Positions 18,512 through 29,075 are shown, numbered from the stretch's first letter. The stretch: 64,000 nt of DNA from Symbiodinium natans (GCA_905221605.1 CAJNDS010002202.1:877879-941878), one strand, 5' to 3'. The notes: generated from the sequence alone by a model not told the origin. Translations and numbers: made by a program.

Positions 18512-20023
18512 GATTTTTCAGGGTTCAGAGTCATCGTACCTCTGGGATTTTTCAGGGTTTAGGGTCATCGTATTTCTGGGATTTTTCAGGGTTTAGGGTT
18601 TAGGGCTTTTAGGGGTTTCTGCTGGTTCATAAGGGTTGAAAAAAGAGGTTTAGAGGATTTTTAGGGCTTTGTCGGGGTTCATAGGGGTTCAAAAAAGAGG
18701 TTTACAGGATTTTTAGGTGTCTGTACGGGTTCATAGGGGTAAAAAAAAAGGTTTTTTTTTAGAATTTTGTAGAGTCGGGGGTTCAAGTCTGAGGGCTCAT
18801 AGTACTTCTGGTTCTTCAGCTAGGGCGGTCCTTAAAGGTTCGTAGTCCGGTTTGGGCTTAGGGCTTAGGGCTTAGGGTTTAGGGTTTAATTAGGGTTTAG
18901 GGTTTAGGGTTTAGGGCTTAGGGTTTAGGGGGTTGGGGTTTAAGGTTTGGGCGACTTCTGGGATGTATAGGGCTTGAGGGCTTTAGGGGTTCGCGTTCGC
19001 GGGGTTTGTTGTGGGGTTTATGGGGTTCATTTCTGGGACTTATAGGGGTTTATAGGATGTAGAAGGTGCTTATGTAGGGGCTTATAAAGGGTTCATAGCA
19101 TTCATAGGACCTATAGGGGGTTCTGGGGCGGCGGATTTGAGTCTGCGAGATTTCTTTCTTAAACCCTCTGCAACATGGTCCTAAATAGTATCTTCTGCAA
19201 CCCAATAAGGGAACATATAACATATTCTAAGGGCCGGACCAGATGGGATTCATAGGATGTGTAGGGTTTAGAGGGGTTTATATAGGGCTTATGGGGAGTA
19301 AGAGGGTTTAGAATTCGTAGGGCTTTAGGGGTTTAAGTCTTAAACCCCAGATGCGAGCCGCGCCCCGAAGCTCTAGACTAAACCCTAAACCCTGAGCCCA
19401 AAACCCTAACCCTAAACCCGAAACCCTGAACCCTAAACCTGGAAACCTCAGAGGGTTTCAGGGGACCTCCTCAAATAGACCCCGCTGAATAATTTTCGGA
19501 TTTTTCTCGCAATTCCGGGGACCACACCCCTAAACCCTAAACCCTAAACCCAGGATACAACATTAGGGGGCAAAAACCACTGAACTCATAGCTCCTGCGG
19601 CGCACAGCCTGTGCCGTAGCTGCTGCAGCGGAAGCCAGCCAAAGCCTCGTTTAGGGTTTGGGGTTCTTATAGGGTTTCTTATAGGGTCTTAAGGGCCTGA
19701 AGCCCTCAAAACCCTAAACGGGTTTAAGGCTTAAGGTTAAGGCTTTTCGTAGGGCCTTAAGGTCGTCATTAAAGCCCTCGAAACCCTCAAACCCTTTCGG
19801 GGTTACTGCTTAGGTTCCTATATGACTAAACCCTAAACCCTAAACCCTAAACCCTAAACCCTAAACCCTAAACCCTAAACCCTAAACCCTAAACCCTAAA
19901 CCCTAAACCCTAAACCCTAAACCCTAAACCCTAAACCCTAAACCCTAAACCCTAAACCCTAAACCCTAAACCCTAAACCCTAAACCCTAAACCCTAAACC
20001 CTAAACCCAAATCCTTAATCCAG
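18512..20023. repeat. Minisatellite-like G/T-rich repeats and the 185-bp CCCTAAA array
   Basis: 18505-18605 repeats TATTTCTGGGATTTTTCAGG about three times. 18610-18740 repeats GGTTCATAGGGGTTCAAAAA with GGATTTTTAGG about three times. 18850-19340 is degenerate TTTAGGG and TTATAGGG. 19828-20005 is a nearly perfect run of about 25 CCCTAAA units. A short segment at 19614-19647 is open on both strands with splice-like borders. Confidence 0.6.
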
Positions 20024-20107
20024 GCCGTGGCTCGAAAGCAAGTTGCGTCTCGCGCTGCGAGTCAGCAGTGCGCTGCCTCAGCGAACGCGCAGCTCGCAGC
20101 ACGAAGG
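20024..20107 (+). CDS. Candidate internal exon, alanine-rich helix
   Basis: CTTAATCCAG/G after the long CCCTAAA array is a good acceptor and CGAAGG/GTTTAC a donor. Twenty-eight phase-0 codons read AVARKQVASRAASQQCAASA then NAQLAARR. The upstream intron would contain the ~185-bp CCCTAAA block, in the orientation opposite to the TTTAGGG introns. No partner found. Confidence 0.4.
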
Positions 20108-21008
20108 GTTTACAGGGTTTAGGGTTTGGGTTGATAGGGTTTAGGATTGATAGGGTTTAGGGTTGATAGGGTTTAGGGTTGATAGGGTTTAGGGTTGAGA
20201 GGGTTTAGGGTTGATGGGGTTGATAGGGTTTAGGGTTGATAGGGTTGAGAGGGTTTTGGGTTTAGGGGTCAGGGTTCAGGGTTTAGGGTGTAGGGCTGTG
20301 AAAGGACAGGAAGGGTTGAAGGGTGGAGCTGGTAGATTCGGTGGTTTAAGGCCTTTGTTTAACCGGTCTCCGAATTACCCTAAAGCCAAAACCCTAAACC
20401 CTAAACCCTAAACCCTAAGCCCGATCTAACCCTTAAACCCCCACGCGACTGGGTATAGACTCCGTCTATATACCCCAAACTGTAAAACAACCCAAGGGCC
20501 CATACGTCAGCAGCCTTTAAAGAAGGCAAGGGACCATAGTAGGGGACCATGAAACTACTCCTAGACATCTTTGCTCATCACCCCCCTCGGCTTTAGGGTT
20601 TAGGGTTTAGGGTTTGCGGTTTGGGGTTTGGGGTTTGGGGTTTAGGGTTTAGGGTTTAGGGTTTAGGGTTTGGGGTTTGGGGTTTGGGGTTTTGGGGTTT
20701 TAGGTTTTCTAATAACAAGAAACTGTGGAAGCTGTGAAGCGAAGGCACAGCGCCCGGGCATCGCACACCTCGCCAATGTCGAGGCCTCGTCTGCGGTTTA
20801 GGGGGAGGGGGGGGGTTAGTGGGGGTTTAGGGGGTTTAGGGTTTGGGGTTTCTGGGTTTAAGGTTTAGGGTTTAGGGGTTTACGGTTTAGGGGGCGGGGG
20901 GGGGGTTTGGGGGTTTAGGGTTCGGGGTTTCTGGGTTTAAGGTTTAGGGGTTTAGGGGTTTAGGGGTTTAGGGTTTCGGGGTTAGGGTTGAGGGTTTGGG
21001 GTTTAGGG
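20108..21008. repeat. 16-mer TTGATAGGGTTTAGGG repeat, telomeric variants, element fragment
   Basis: 20125-20240 repeats TTGATAGGGTTTAGGG about seven times. 20450-20575 resembles the ATGGTCC-ended element (AAGAAGGCAAGGGACCAT). 20590-20705 is TTTAGGG and TTTGGGG. A plus segment at 20715-20800 is open (ETVEAVKRRHSARASHTS) and ends CTGCG/GTTTAG, a weak exon candidate. Confidence 0.5.
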
Positions 21009-21151
21009 CTTGTCTCCGGTTCAACAGCCTACCTGCTCTTCGTAGGGAATGAGGGAAGGTAGGTACCTTGTGTCCCCCTAGACCCTTTACGGGATTATAT
21101 CGGGTACTGTACCCTACTCCCTCATTCCCTACTCGGAACCAGTAAGACAAG
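21009..21151. mobile_element. Inverted-repeat element with GTAGGGAATGAGGGA arms
   Basis: Left arm CTTGTCTCCGGTTCAACAGC with CGTAGGGAATGAGGGAAGGT. The right arm, inverted, reads CTTGTCTTACTGGTTCCGAG then TAGGGAATGAGGGAG. A second copy at about 46043-46135 shares GGGAATGAGGGAA and its complement. No coding. Termini are CT...AG as in the intron-forming families. Confidence 0.65.
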
Positions 21152-22116
21152 TCTCATTTTCTTGAACAAAGACGTTCAGGGATGGGATTGGGAATAGTTG
21201 AATTAGATTCGGGATTTCGGTTGGTTGCAGTAAGGTCTAGGTCTTATGGTTTATGAGGTCTAGGGTGTAGGCGTATTCGGGTTTAGGGTTTTGGGTTCAG
21301 CCTCATGGTTCGAGACACTACGACTAAGCATGGTTAAAGTGCCGCTATGTCTTTTCAACATGCCAATTAGGGTTTAGGGTTGAGGTTTAGGGTTTAGGGT
21401 TTAGGGTTTAGGGTTTAGGGTTTAGGGTTTAGGGTTTAGGGTTCAGGGTTTAGGGTTTAGGGTTTAGGGTTTATGGTTTAGGGTTTAGGGTTCAGGGAGT
21501 TGTTCAGGGTTTGGGGTCTCGCCGATGCAGCTCAGTCACAGGTGGCATCGCAGCTTTCGACCCTCCCAGCGACCTCGCAGCACCGAAATGCTGAACCCCA
21601 AGTCCGTAAACACCTAACAACCATAAATCCTTAAACCCCTCCCAAACTACGTAGGATGAGCTAGAGGAATCCCAGCGCACGCAAACAAAAACATGATGGT
21701 TGGAGATGCCATTGAAGTGTTACTTTTTTTGAGGGGTATAAGGAGGGACCCCCTAAAAGAGACCCTTGAGTATTCCCCTATATAAGCCCTGTATATACCT
21801 TTGTACTACTAAGCAGCTCCTGGATAGCCCCTAATTAAGTAGCCCCTAAGGTCCCTCATAAGGGTCCCTCCTTTGGTCCCTTGATTTTTTGAGGCTTCCT
21901 GAAGCAACAACCCTAGTAAACCCACAGCTCTGGCCTCAACGGCCGTTCAGTCTCAGCCTGAAACCCGAAACCCTAAAGCACCTAAGTTAGGGTTTAGGGT
22001 TTAGGGTTTAGGGTTTAGGGTCTAGGGTTACCCGAAACGCCAAAACCCTAAGCCCGAAACCCTAGCAAGGTATTGCGCCAGAGCCCAGCCGGCCCGAACC
22101 CTGAGCCCATAACAGG
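21152..22116. repeat. Telomeric array, candidate exon and dispersed repeat
   Basis: A TTTAGGG array fills 21363-21495. The segment at 21515-21605 is open on the plus strand (LADAAQSQVASQLSTLPATS) after TTCAG/G and could be an exon. 21720-21900 is a dispersed repeat (AGGGACCCCCTAAAAGAGAC, GGGTCCCTCCTTTGGTCCC) shared with 25735-25870 and, inverted, 10370-10520. The rest is degenerate repeat. Confidence 0.5.
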
Positions 22117-22317
22117 CTGCCCAGTAACCTAGGCTTAAAAAGGGTGCCCCTTTTTTGCTTAAAGGGGTTTATAAGGGAACCTAAACCCCCCCAAACAAGG
22201 GAATAAGGGCACTACTGGGCATCCTAGTTATAATAAGGGAACCCTTGTTTGGGTTGGTTGCTGTATAAGGGAACCTTGAACCAAAAAAAAAGGGAAAAGG
22301 GTACCACTGGGCTACCA
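22117..22317. mobile_element. Two fused copies of the intron-forming element family
   Basis: The first copy runs from GGCTGCCCAGTAACC to CACTACTGGGCATCC (about 22117-22223). The second starts inside its left arm (TTATAATAAGGGAACCC) and runs to GGTACCACTGGGCTACCAA at 22317. The second is nearly the same as the copies in the PPR and BTB genes (TATAAGGGAACCTTGAACC then AAAGGGAAAAGGG). No gene is seen around them, so these are intergenic relatives. Confidence 0.7.
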
Positions 22318-22976
22318 AATCTAAAGGAAAGAAGATTCATGTCTATGTTGATGAAATGAGGTAGTGCTTAGGGTTTAGGGCCTGAGGTTCAGGGTAGATA
22401 GCTGGTTTAGTACTTTCAAGCACTACGGCAAGGGTTTTGGGTTTAGGGTTACTATAGCTGACGGTTGTGTTTGTTTCTGGGTTTTGTCGGGCTTGGCTTT
22501 GGGGCTGGGGAGGGGGTTTCCAATCACCCTGGTTTGGGGCCCTAAACCCTAAACCCAAAACCCTAAACCCTAAACCCTAAACTCTAAACCCTAAACCCTA
22601 AACCCTAAACCCTAAACCCCAAACCCTAGGAAGGGAGCGCAGGGCCAAGAAGCCGAGAGAGCCTCTGCTCAACCCCCAAACTCTTACCTCCGAAGCTCTC
22701 AAGCCCCAAGACCTGATCCCCAAGGGTTTAGGGTTTAGGGTTTAGGGTTTAGGGTCTGGGGTTTAGGGTCTGGGGTTTAGGGATTAGGGTTTAGGGATTA
22801 GGGATGTACACCTTAACCCTAAACCCTAAACCCTGAACAACCTCCAAAGACCGTAAAACTCTTTCCAAGTCCCAATTGATCCCCTGTGCCCACATGAGAA
22901 TCCCCAAGCCCAGAGCAAAGACCCCCCCCTATCTTCCAATATCCCCTATCAAGGAACGTTCCCCATCTTTCTTAGG
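22318..22976. repeat. Telomeric runs and unassigned DNA
   Basis: CCCTAAA at 22545-22630, TTTAGGG and TCTGGGG at 22725-22800, and unassigned sequence between. No gene is supported; the minus frame at 22343-22558 is mostly repeat-derived. Confidence 0.5.
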
Positions 22977-23097
22977 GTAGCTACACGGTCCCTTACTATG
23001 GGCTCTGAACAGCATACCCCTTATGTACCCTGTAAAACCAAAGGGCCTATACCTCAGAAGTCTTAAGGGAGGTATTACCGGACCATGAAACTACCCT
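22977..23097. mobile_element. GGGTAGCTACATGGTCC-ended element
   Basis: Left AGGGTAGCTACACGGTCCCTT and right GGACCATGAAACTACCCTT are in inverted relation. Same family as 16282-16427. The interior holds a short CAGAAGTCTTAAGGGAGG core. No open frame. Confidence 0.55.
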
Positions 23098-23110
23098 TAG
23101 AATCGGGTTA

Positions 23111-23224
23111 TTAGGGGCTGAGTACCCTAGCCCAAAAAACGAGGTTAACCTTTCATATGTAAGAGGAGTATGTATATATATATATATAAACAACAGGGTT
23201 AAAGGTTAACTACCCAGCCCCTAA
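23111..23224. mobile_element. Inverted-repeat element with GGTTAACC arms and a TA tract
   Basis: Left TTAGGGGCTGAGTACCCTAG with GAGGTTAACCTTTCA; right, inverted, TTAGGGGCTGGGTAGTTAAC then CTTTAACC. A (TA) run of about 18 bp lies in the middle. Related sequence flanks telomeric insertions at 14990-15150 and about 53515-53615. No coding. Confidence 0.65.
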
Positions 23225-23619
23225 GGATTTAGTGACAAGCAGCGCGCCACTGCGTGGGTGTCGCCATGGCCTGAAGCGTCTGGGCACCTTAGCCACATGT
23301 TTTGAGCTTCATTGAAACCCTAAATCCCCAAGCCGCAATTTAGGGACTAGTTCGGGGAGCGTCCTAAACCCTAACCCTAAACCCCAAACCCCCCCCCCTC
23401 CCCAAACCCTGAACCCTAACACTATACCCCTAACCCTAAAGCCTAAAGCCTAAACAGTGCGGGACCTCTTCTGCCAAGTCTCGCTCTGGCGGCCCAGCCT
23501 CACTTGAAAAATGGCGACATATATACTGGTTCGTACGGGGTGCCTGAGGGTTAAGGGTTTAGGGTTGGTATGGTTCAGACGGTTCTGGGTAGGGTGTGGC
23601 CTTTTCCTGGACGCAGTGC
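23225..23619. repeat. Unassigned DNA with short telomeric variants
   Basis: Mixed unique sequence and CCCTAAA-like units (about 23367-23460). The plus and minus frames that cross it have no recognisable features. Confidence 0.4.
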
Positions 23620-24107
23620 TTACCTCAACGCCAAAACCCGGAGAAGAAGCCATTGTGGGTATTTGAGGCTGGCGAAGGACATCTCACATGGGCCCTGGCT
23701 TTGGGAAGGCCCTGACGTTGGGGGGTCGAAGGAACAGGGCCCCCACGCTGCTTGCCAAGGGTCGCCGTCTTCTGCCACTGCTGGCTTCGCGCTCGTCACT
23801 GGCTCAGATTGCGGAGCCGAAGTGATCACAGCCGACGAGGTTGTGGAGGGTGTCGTGGTGGTAGTCGTGTCGGTGGAAGTGCTGGTGCTTCTGGTGCCTG
23901 GCAGAACACAGAAATGTCCTAGACAGGTTCCGATACATTGAGCCCTCGACCGTTCATTGGGTGATAAGATTCAGGGAGCTTGGCTCTCAGGGCCTGTTGT
24001 TGTGGTTGTTGTGCTTGTGCTCGTGCTCGTGAACGTAGTAGACGTCGTTGATATCGTGCTCGTCGTCGGAGTGCTCGTCGTGGCTGAAGTCGTGGTAGTC
24101 GTCGTAC
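23620..24107 (-). CDS. Candidate exons of a Thr/Ser-rich protein, partial
   Basis: Exon one (24107-23994, after GTGTGTGCAAG) reads runs of Thr and Ser such as TTTTTTSATTSTPTTSTIST. A 96-nt interval (23993-23898) starts GC and ends TTCTGCCAG; dinoflagellate introns commonly use GC donors. Exon two (from 23897) continues in phase with GTRSTSTSTDTTTTTTPSTT, then ITSAPQSEPVTSAKPAVAED, and could run to a TGA at 23620. Mucin-like low-complexity Thr/Ser stretches suggest an O-glycosylated surface or secreted linker, by inference only. The 5' part is missing and the 3' boundary of exon two is uncertain. Confidence 0.42.
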
Positions 24108-24352
24108 CTTGCACACACAGACGGTAAGAAAATAGAAGCCTTGGGGGCTTTTAGGTGAGCCTTTCTCACTATGAACGCTTCAAGGCCCAGGCATCTGTCA
24201 CTAAACACCGAAACCCGACCTCCCCTAAACCCTAAACCCTTAAAACCAACCTCCCCTAAACCCTAAACCCTAAACCCTAAACCCTAAACCCTAAACCCTA
24301 AACCCTAAACCCTAAACCCTAAACCCTAAACCCTAAACCCTAAACCCTAAAC

Positions 24353-24442
24353 CTCCCGCAGTAAATAGCACAGATCTCGTCCAAGGCTCTCGTGTCTGCC
24401 GGAGCGGCGTGAAAATCCTCCGGCCAAAGCCCCATCGGCAAC
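24353..24442 (-). CDS. Candidate exon bordered by a telomeric array with 7-bp duplicates
   Basis: CCTTTGCAG/G precedes; 29 codons read LPMGLWPEDFHAAPADTRAL then DEICAIYCG; then AG/GT begins the telomeric array. ACCTCCC (GGGAGGT on this strand) occurs at 24351-24357 and again on the far side at 24249-24255, and once more at 24218-24224. Because the duplicate contains AG/GT, the ~100-nt array could be removed as an exact GT-AG intron. A plus-strand frame competes. Confidence 0.4.
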
Positions 24443-24528
24443 CTGCAAAGGCTTTTTGGGGACTTAAGGGGTTTAGGGTTTAGGGTTTAGGGTTTAAGGA
24501 TTCTGGGCGTTTTGAGATGGAGCTTGTA

Positions 24529-24639
24529 CTAGACCCCAGAGCAACCCAGGAATCACGAAGGTGCCCGTTTTGGTTTACAGGGGCTTCAAGGGAACCTCAA
24601 CCCTACAACAGAGGAATAAGGCACTACTCTGGGTCCGAG
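24529..24639. mobile_element. CTAG-GACCC inverted-repeat element with TGTA duplication
   Basis: Starts CTAGACCCCAGAGCAACCC and ends GCACTACTCTGGGTCCGAG, flanked by TGTA at 24525-24528 and 24640-24643. Full length with no telomeric growth, so useful as the reference form of this subfamily. No coding. Confidence 0.8.
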
Positions 24640-24643
24640 TGTA

Positions 24644-26855
24644 GGGTTCAAAGGCCGTGTAGGGTTGATAGAGTTTGGGATTGTGGGTTTAAGGTTTCGG
24701 GTTTAGGGCACAGATTGGGTTGTTTTACCCCAGCCCCTCCCACCGTCACTCAGCCAAAACACCTTCAGACCTAAAGACCTGCGTAAAGCCTTTAAAGCCC
24801 GAAAACTCAAAGGGAAGGGTTTAATAACGACACATGAAGCCACTAAAGCCGTGAAGCCCTGAAGCTCTAAACTCCAAAGGCCTCAATCAACGACCTGCTG
24901 TCATGTGGTTTGAAAAACTAGGTTCCGTCTTGGGGTCACACAGTACGACACCTTATTCCCTAAGACTGAAACTACAGAGCTCTCCAAAGCTCTGAAATCC
25001 AAAAGCCTTAAACCTAAGCCCTAAACCCGACACCCTAAACCCTAAGGCTCCAATGTAGTTCCTTTTTGGGTTAGCTATAGGGGATTCTAGTATACTACCC
25101 CAAAAAGGTACTACAGAGGAGCCTTAGGGTAAACCCTAGACATCCTTCAAGGCCTGGATCCGAATGCCTGAAACCCCACCCCCTAGCCCCCTAAACCCTC
25201 AACCCTAAACCCCGAAACCCTGAACCCTAAACCCCGAAATCCAGAAAGCCCGAAACCCCTAAAACCCTAAACCCCGAACCCCGAAACCCTAAACCCCTAA
25301 ACCCCTACACTAAACCCTAGACCCTGAACCAACCCTAAACCCTAAACCCTGAACCCTCAACCCTAAACTCGAAACCATAAACCCCGAAAACCTGAACACT
25401 AAGTCCCTTCGAGAAGAAGTATGGCCTGGCAAACCACGCACCCTGTGGGGCAGTGACAGTGCGGTTGTACATGGCGCCGGTCCTTACAGTTTAGGCTTCT
25501 GAGATTTCAGGTCTGGGGGTTTGGGTTGTCCCTAAACCCTATAGGGTCCCCAAACCCCAACCCTAAACCCTAAACCGCAGGGCTTCGTTTAGGGCTTTAG
25601 GGCCTGAAGGGTACAGGTTTTAAGCTTCAAGGGTGTTGAACACTCTCAGGCATTCCGAGCCTGAAGAGAGGAGCTTCGGAATTTAGGGTGTAGGGTTTTG
25701 GGTTTGCGTTGAACGTGCTCCCTAAACCCTAAACTTGAGGGGTATTCGAAGGGAATGGTCCCTTAATCTTGTTCCCCTAGATAACCCCGATATGCACCTT
25801 ACATAGTCCCTATATATATATATATCTATCTATCTAAGTAGCTCCTAAGTACCGCCCAACAAATCCCTAATCGAAGCCCCTTCGTACAATAAAGGTAGGT
25901 TCGGGTTCTTAAGGCAACGCCCTAAACCCTAATCCTTACAGAAGGTCCTAAACCCTAAACCGACTTTTCGGCCCCACATACCTATGGAACGTGCCACAAC
26001 GCTGCAGGGGACGCCTCGTGCTGGCCCCAAGACTATGTCATGCAGGGTTTGCTTGGCTAGCTTTCGGGGGCTGTTCCCAAGGCAGCATGTAGCGTCCAAA
26101 ACCCTAAGCCCAAAACCCAGAACAACCGAAACCCTACACCCTGAACCCTACACCCTACACCCTAAACCCTGAACCCTCAGCAATTCATCCGGGCCACGCC
26201 AACAAGCAATAGCGCGAGGTGGTTGCCCGAATGAGCTGGAACCCCATGCAGGCCTCCGCCAAACGGTTTAGGAGAGCTTCCCCCCAACATAAAATGAATC
26301 CGAAACTCAAAACCCTAAACCCTAAACCCCCAAAAACTACGCCCTCAAGTAAGGTGTACAAGTCTCGGCTAATCAGTGCAGTTTTTTTCTTTTTTCGTTG
26401 AAGCCTCCTGAGCCCTCTGTAATTATAGTGCAATCTAAGCAAAGCCTTCAACCTTAATATCCTAAGCCCTGTACCCAAAAGCACAAACAAAAATCCTAAG
26501 CTACAACCTCAATCCGAATTCCACCCCCCAACCCGAAAACCCTAAACCCTAAACCTAAAACCACGGCCCTAGACCCCAAAGCCTAAGGCATGGGTGAGGA
26601 GAGGGATTTGGATTCCTTACGGGGGCACCTGGCTTGCCGAAAAAAATATTCGCATCTTGATTCTGCGAGAACCAAGCGGAACAAAATAAGCCCTAAACCC
26701 CAAACCCCAAACCCCCAACCCCAAACCCTAAACCCTAAACCCTAAACCCTGAACCCTAAACCCTAAACCCCAAACCCCAAACCCTAAACCCTAAACCCTG
26801 AACCCTAAACCCTAAACCCCAAACCTTAAACCCTAAACCCTAAACCCTAAACCCT
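24644..26855. repeat. Degenerate telomeric sequence with one palindromic element
   Basis: Mostly diverged CCCTAAA, CCCGAAA and CCCTGAA units and unassigned DNA. 25735-25870 is a dispersed repeat with a TA tract (GGGAATGGTCCCTTAATC). Frames at 25984-26172 and 26185-26490 show no domain. 26700-26855 is a long variant CCCTAAA/CCCCAAA array. Confidence 0.5.
25042..25127. mobile_element. 86-bp hairpin element with 33-bp arms
   Basis: Left arm CTAAGGCTCCAATGTAGTTC then CTTTTTGGGTTAG; the right arm, inverted, differs at only a few positions (CTAAGGCTCCTCTGTAGTAC). It sits inside CCCTAAA repeat. GGAGCCTTAGGG also occurs at 50080-50092 downstream of the BTB gene, so a family exists. No coding. Confidence 0.7.
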
Positions 26856-26953
26856 GGCCTTCTCTGGCTCCCTGCGCAATGATGTGCAGTGGCTGCAGCA
26901 AGCCTCGGCAGCCTCAGTCCTTGGAGCACCGGGTGCCTCTACTTACAAAGAAG
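26856..26953 (+). CDS. Candidate internal exon
   Basis: After CCCTAAACCCTG the frame (one-base lead) reads AFSGSLRNDVQWLQQASAAS then VLGAPGASTYKE and ends GAAG/GTTATAG. Protein-like with G/C-ending codons, between telomeric blocks. The minus strand is also open, so strand is not settled. Confidence 0.33.
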
Positions 26954-27002
26954 GTTATAGGGTCTGAGGGTGTAGGGTGTAGGAGTTTAGGGTTTGAGGG
27001 CT

Positions 27003-27345
27003 TAGGGTTTAGGGCCAGCTTTGGGGTCTAGGGCTGAGGGTTTGGGGCTTAGGGTGTAGGGCCAGCTTTGGGTTTAGGGTCTTGGGTTTGGGGTTGAGGG
27101 TTAGGGCCAGCCTTGGGTTTAGGGTTTAGGGCCTGGGGTTTGGGGCTTAGGGTTTAGGGTCAGCTTTGGGTTTAGGGTTTAGGGCCTGGGGTTTGCGGCT
27201 TTTGGGGCTTAGGGTTTAGGGTCAGCTTAGGGTTTAGGATTTCGGGCCTGGGATTTGGGGTTGAGGGTTTGGGGTAAGCTTTGGGTTTAGGGTTTAGGGT
27301 TTCGGGTCTGGGGTTTTGGGCTTAGGGTTTACGGTTTAGGGGTTT
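27003..27345. repeat. Telomere-derived minisatellite with CAGCTTTGGG
   Basis: About five units of 50-70 bp, each mixing TTTAGGG and TTTGGGG with a shared GGGCCAGCTTTGGGTTTAGG core (near 27013, 27062, 27150, 27218 and 27280). A higher-order repeat built on telomeric units. No coding. Confidence 0.7.
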
Positions 27346-28000
27346 GGGGCTTAGGGTTTGGAGACATAGGAGTTTAGGGCTCAGGCGGCTTCGGGGCGCA
27401 GATGATCTCAGGGTTTATACGGGTTAGAAGTTTGGGTTCCCAGGGCGCATGAGTGTAGAGCTAACCAGTGCAGGGCTTTAAAGGGTTTATGGGTCTTCGG
27501 TTTAGATCCCAAGCACCTTCTGATTTTGGGAAGCGGGCCCTGCAACTTTTCTGGGGATTACTTGCTGGGCTATGTAGGGTACCTAAACCCCTATGTCCCT
27601 ATATTGAGAACAAAACCCTAACTCCTAACTCCTAAACCTCACGCCCTAGATTGAAACCGAGTAAAAGAGATAGTGTTCAGGGCAGGGTTTCCGAATTCAA
27701 GGGTTCAGGAGTTTAGGGGGATTCCGTGGGGGTACGTAGTGAATGATTTCCGAGGACCTTCCGAAGTGACAACCTCCTAGAAGCTCAACAGCCTCAACCC
27801 TAAACCCCTAACTTCAAAATCCCTAAACCCCAAACCTTGTAAACCCCAAAACCCCTAACGGCCGTAAACCCTAAACCCTAAACCCTAAACCCTAAACCTC
27901 CTCCAGACCCTGAGCTCCAAAACGCTATAGCTCTTGACAGTCCAGTAGCCATATGGGCTTGTATTTTTATGGGGAGGCGCGTGACACGTGTTGGGGTCGG
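27346..28000. repeat. Unassigned DNA with short telomeric variants
   Basis: Holds mixed unique sequence and CCCTAAA-like units (27790-27900). No gene is supported. Confidence 0.45.
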
Positions 28001-28075
28001 GGTATGTTTCACGGGTATATTTCGGGGTATGTTTCGGGGTATGTTTCGGGGGTATGTTTCGGGTATGTTTCGCGG
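28001..28075. repeat. 12-mer GGTATGTTTCGG tandem repeat
   Basis: Five to six units of GGGTATGTTTCG, with a few variants, in head-to-tail order. The short open frames over it are repeat-derived. No telomeric relation. Confidence 0.8.
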
Positions 28076-28079
28076 CATC

Positions 28080-28233
28080 AGGAGCTACTTTACCTGCAAT
28101 ATTATTGCAATAAGGCTACCCTTTTTGGGGTTTAGGGTTTAGGGTTTAGGGTTTAGGGTTTAGAGTTTAGGGTTACTGTTTAAGGGAACATCGAAGCCCA
28201 GAAATGGGTATAAGGTTACCACTGGGCTACCAA
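28080..28233. mobile_element. Intron-forming element family copy with telomeric expansion
   Basis: Left part (GGAGCTACTTTACCTGCAAT, AATAAGGCTACCCTTTTTGG) and right part (GGTATAAGGTTACCACTGGG, CTACCAAG) match the ends and arms of the copies in the PPR and BTB genes. The middle has been replaced by TTTAGGG units (about 28128-28172), beginning where the family reads GGGG followed by T. Shows how element and telomeric array become joined. Confidence 0.6.
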
Positions 28234-28931
28234 GTCTTTAAATGGACCCTGAACGCCTAAACTCTGCAAGCCCTAAACCCTAAACCCTAAATCCTAAACC
28301 CTAGCCCTAAACCCTAAACCCTAAACCCCAAACCAAGCCTAACACTCTAAGACCCCCTCAGCCCGCACAGCCCTAAACCCCTCGAAACCGAAAAGACGAA
28401 GGGAACCTCGGCCCTGCCAACCCTAAACCCTAAACCCTAAACCCAAAAAATAGGGCTGGGGATCCAGTCTTTCTCCTGGCTTCAACCCTTTAAGCCCTGA
28501 TTCCTAAACCCTAAACCCATGGCTTTAGGGTTTTAGGGTCCAAGCCTTGAGCCTGGGTATAAAGGATGAAGAGGGCTACCAAGCCCCAAACACCTAAAGC
28601 CCTAAACCCCGAAACCCTCAGCCCGGAACAACCCCCAAACCCTAAACCCCTAAAGGCCCCCAGCTCCAAACACTCTATGGGAGTCTACGAAAACAAGGGA
28701 CTCATAGTGACCCCGTTTAATAGCCCCCAAAATAGTAGGAGTCCCCAAAAATAAAAACCCCAATAAGGTACCCCGACCCTAACCCTAAACCCTAAACCCT
28801 AAACCCTAAACCCTAAACCCTAAACCCTAAACCCTAAACCCTAAACCCTAAACCCCACAAAGGTACCCCGAACTGCATGTGGTCGACTCGGGCCGCCACT
28901 CGTTGAGCGTAAGGACCTGTTCGCGAGGAAT
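28234..28931. repeat. CCCTAAA arrays and unassigned DNA
   Basis: Arrays at 28270-28330, 28420-28445 and 28788-28853 with short unique pieces. The plus frame at 28566-28754 is largely repeat-derived and is not called. Confidence 0.5.
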
Positions 28932-29075
28932 GAGCAGGGCGCCTTTTTGGGTTAAAGGGGGTTATAAGGGAACCTAAACCGTAGTAAAAAAGGGTTAAAC
29001 CCTAAACCCTAAACCCTAAACCTTAAACCCCTAAAGCGTAGAAAAAAGGGAACAAGGGCCTACTGTGGATCCTAG
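28932..29075. mobile_element. CTAG-GACCC element with internal telomeric insert
   Basis: Family interior (GGCGCCTTTTTGGGTTAAAG, TATAAGGGAACCTAAACC) and right end (AACAAGGGCCTACTGTGGAT, CCTAG). Four to five CCCTAAA units (28994-29025) again follow the AACCTAAACC motif. The left end is worn. It lies at the start of the PPR segment array. Confidence 0.6.

Noticed and set aside
24529-24639. Introner reading of this TGTA-flanked element
   Set aside because: GT of the duplicate and AG of the element are out of register by one base for exact removal, and the flanks show no clear frame.
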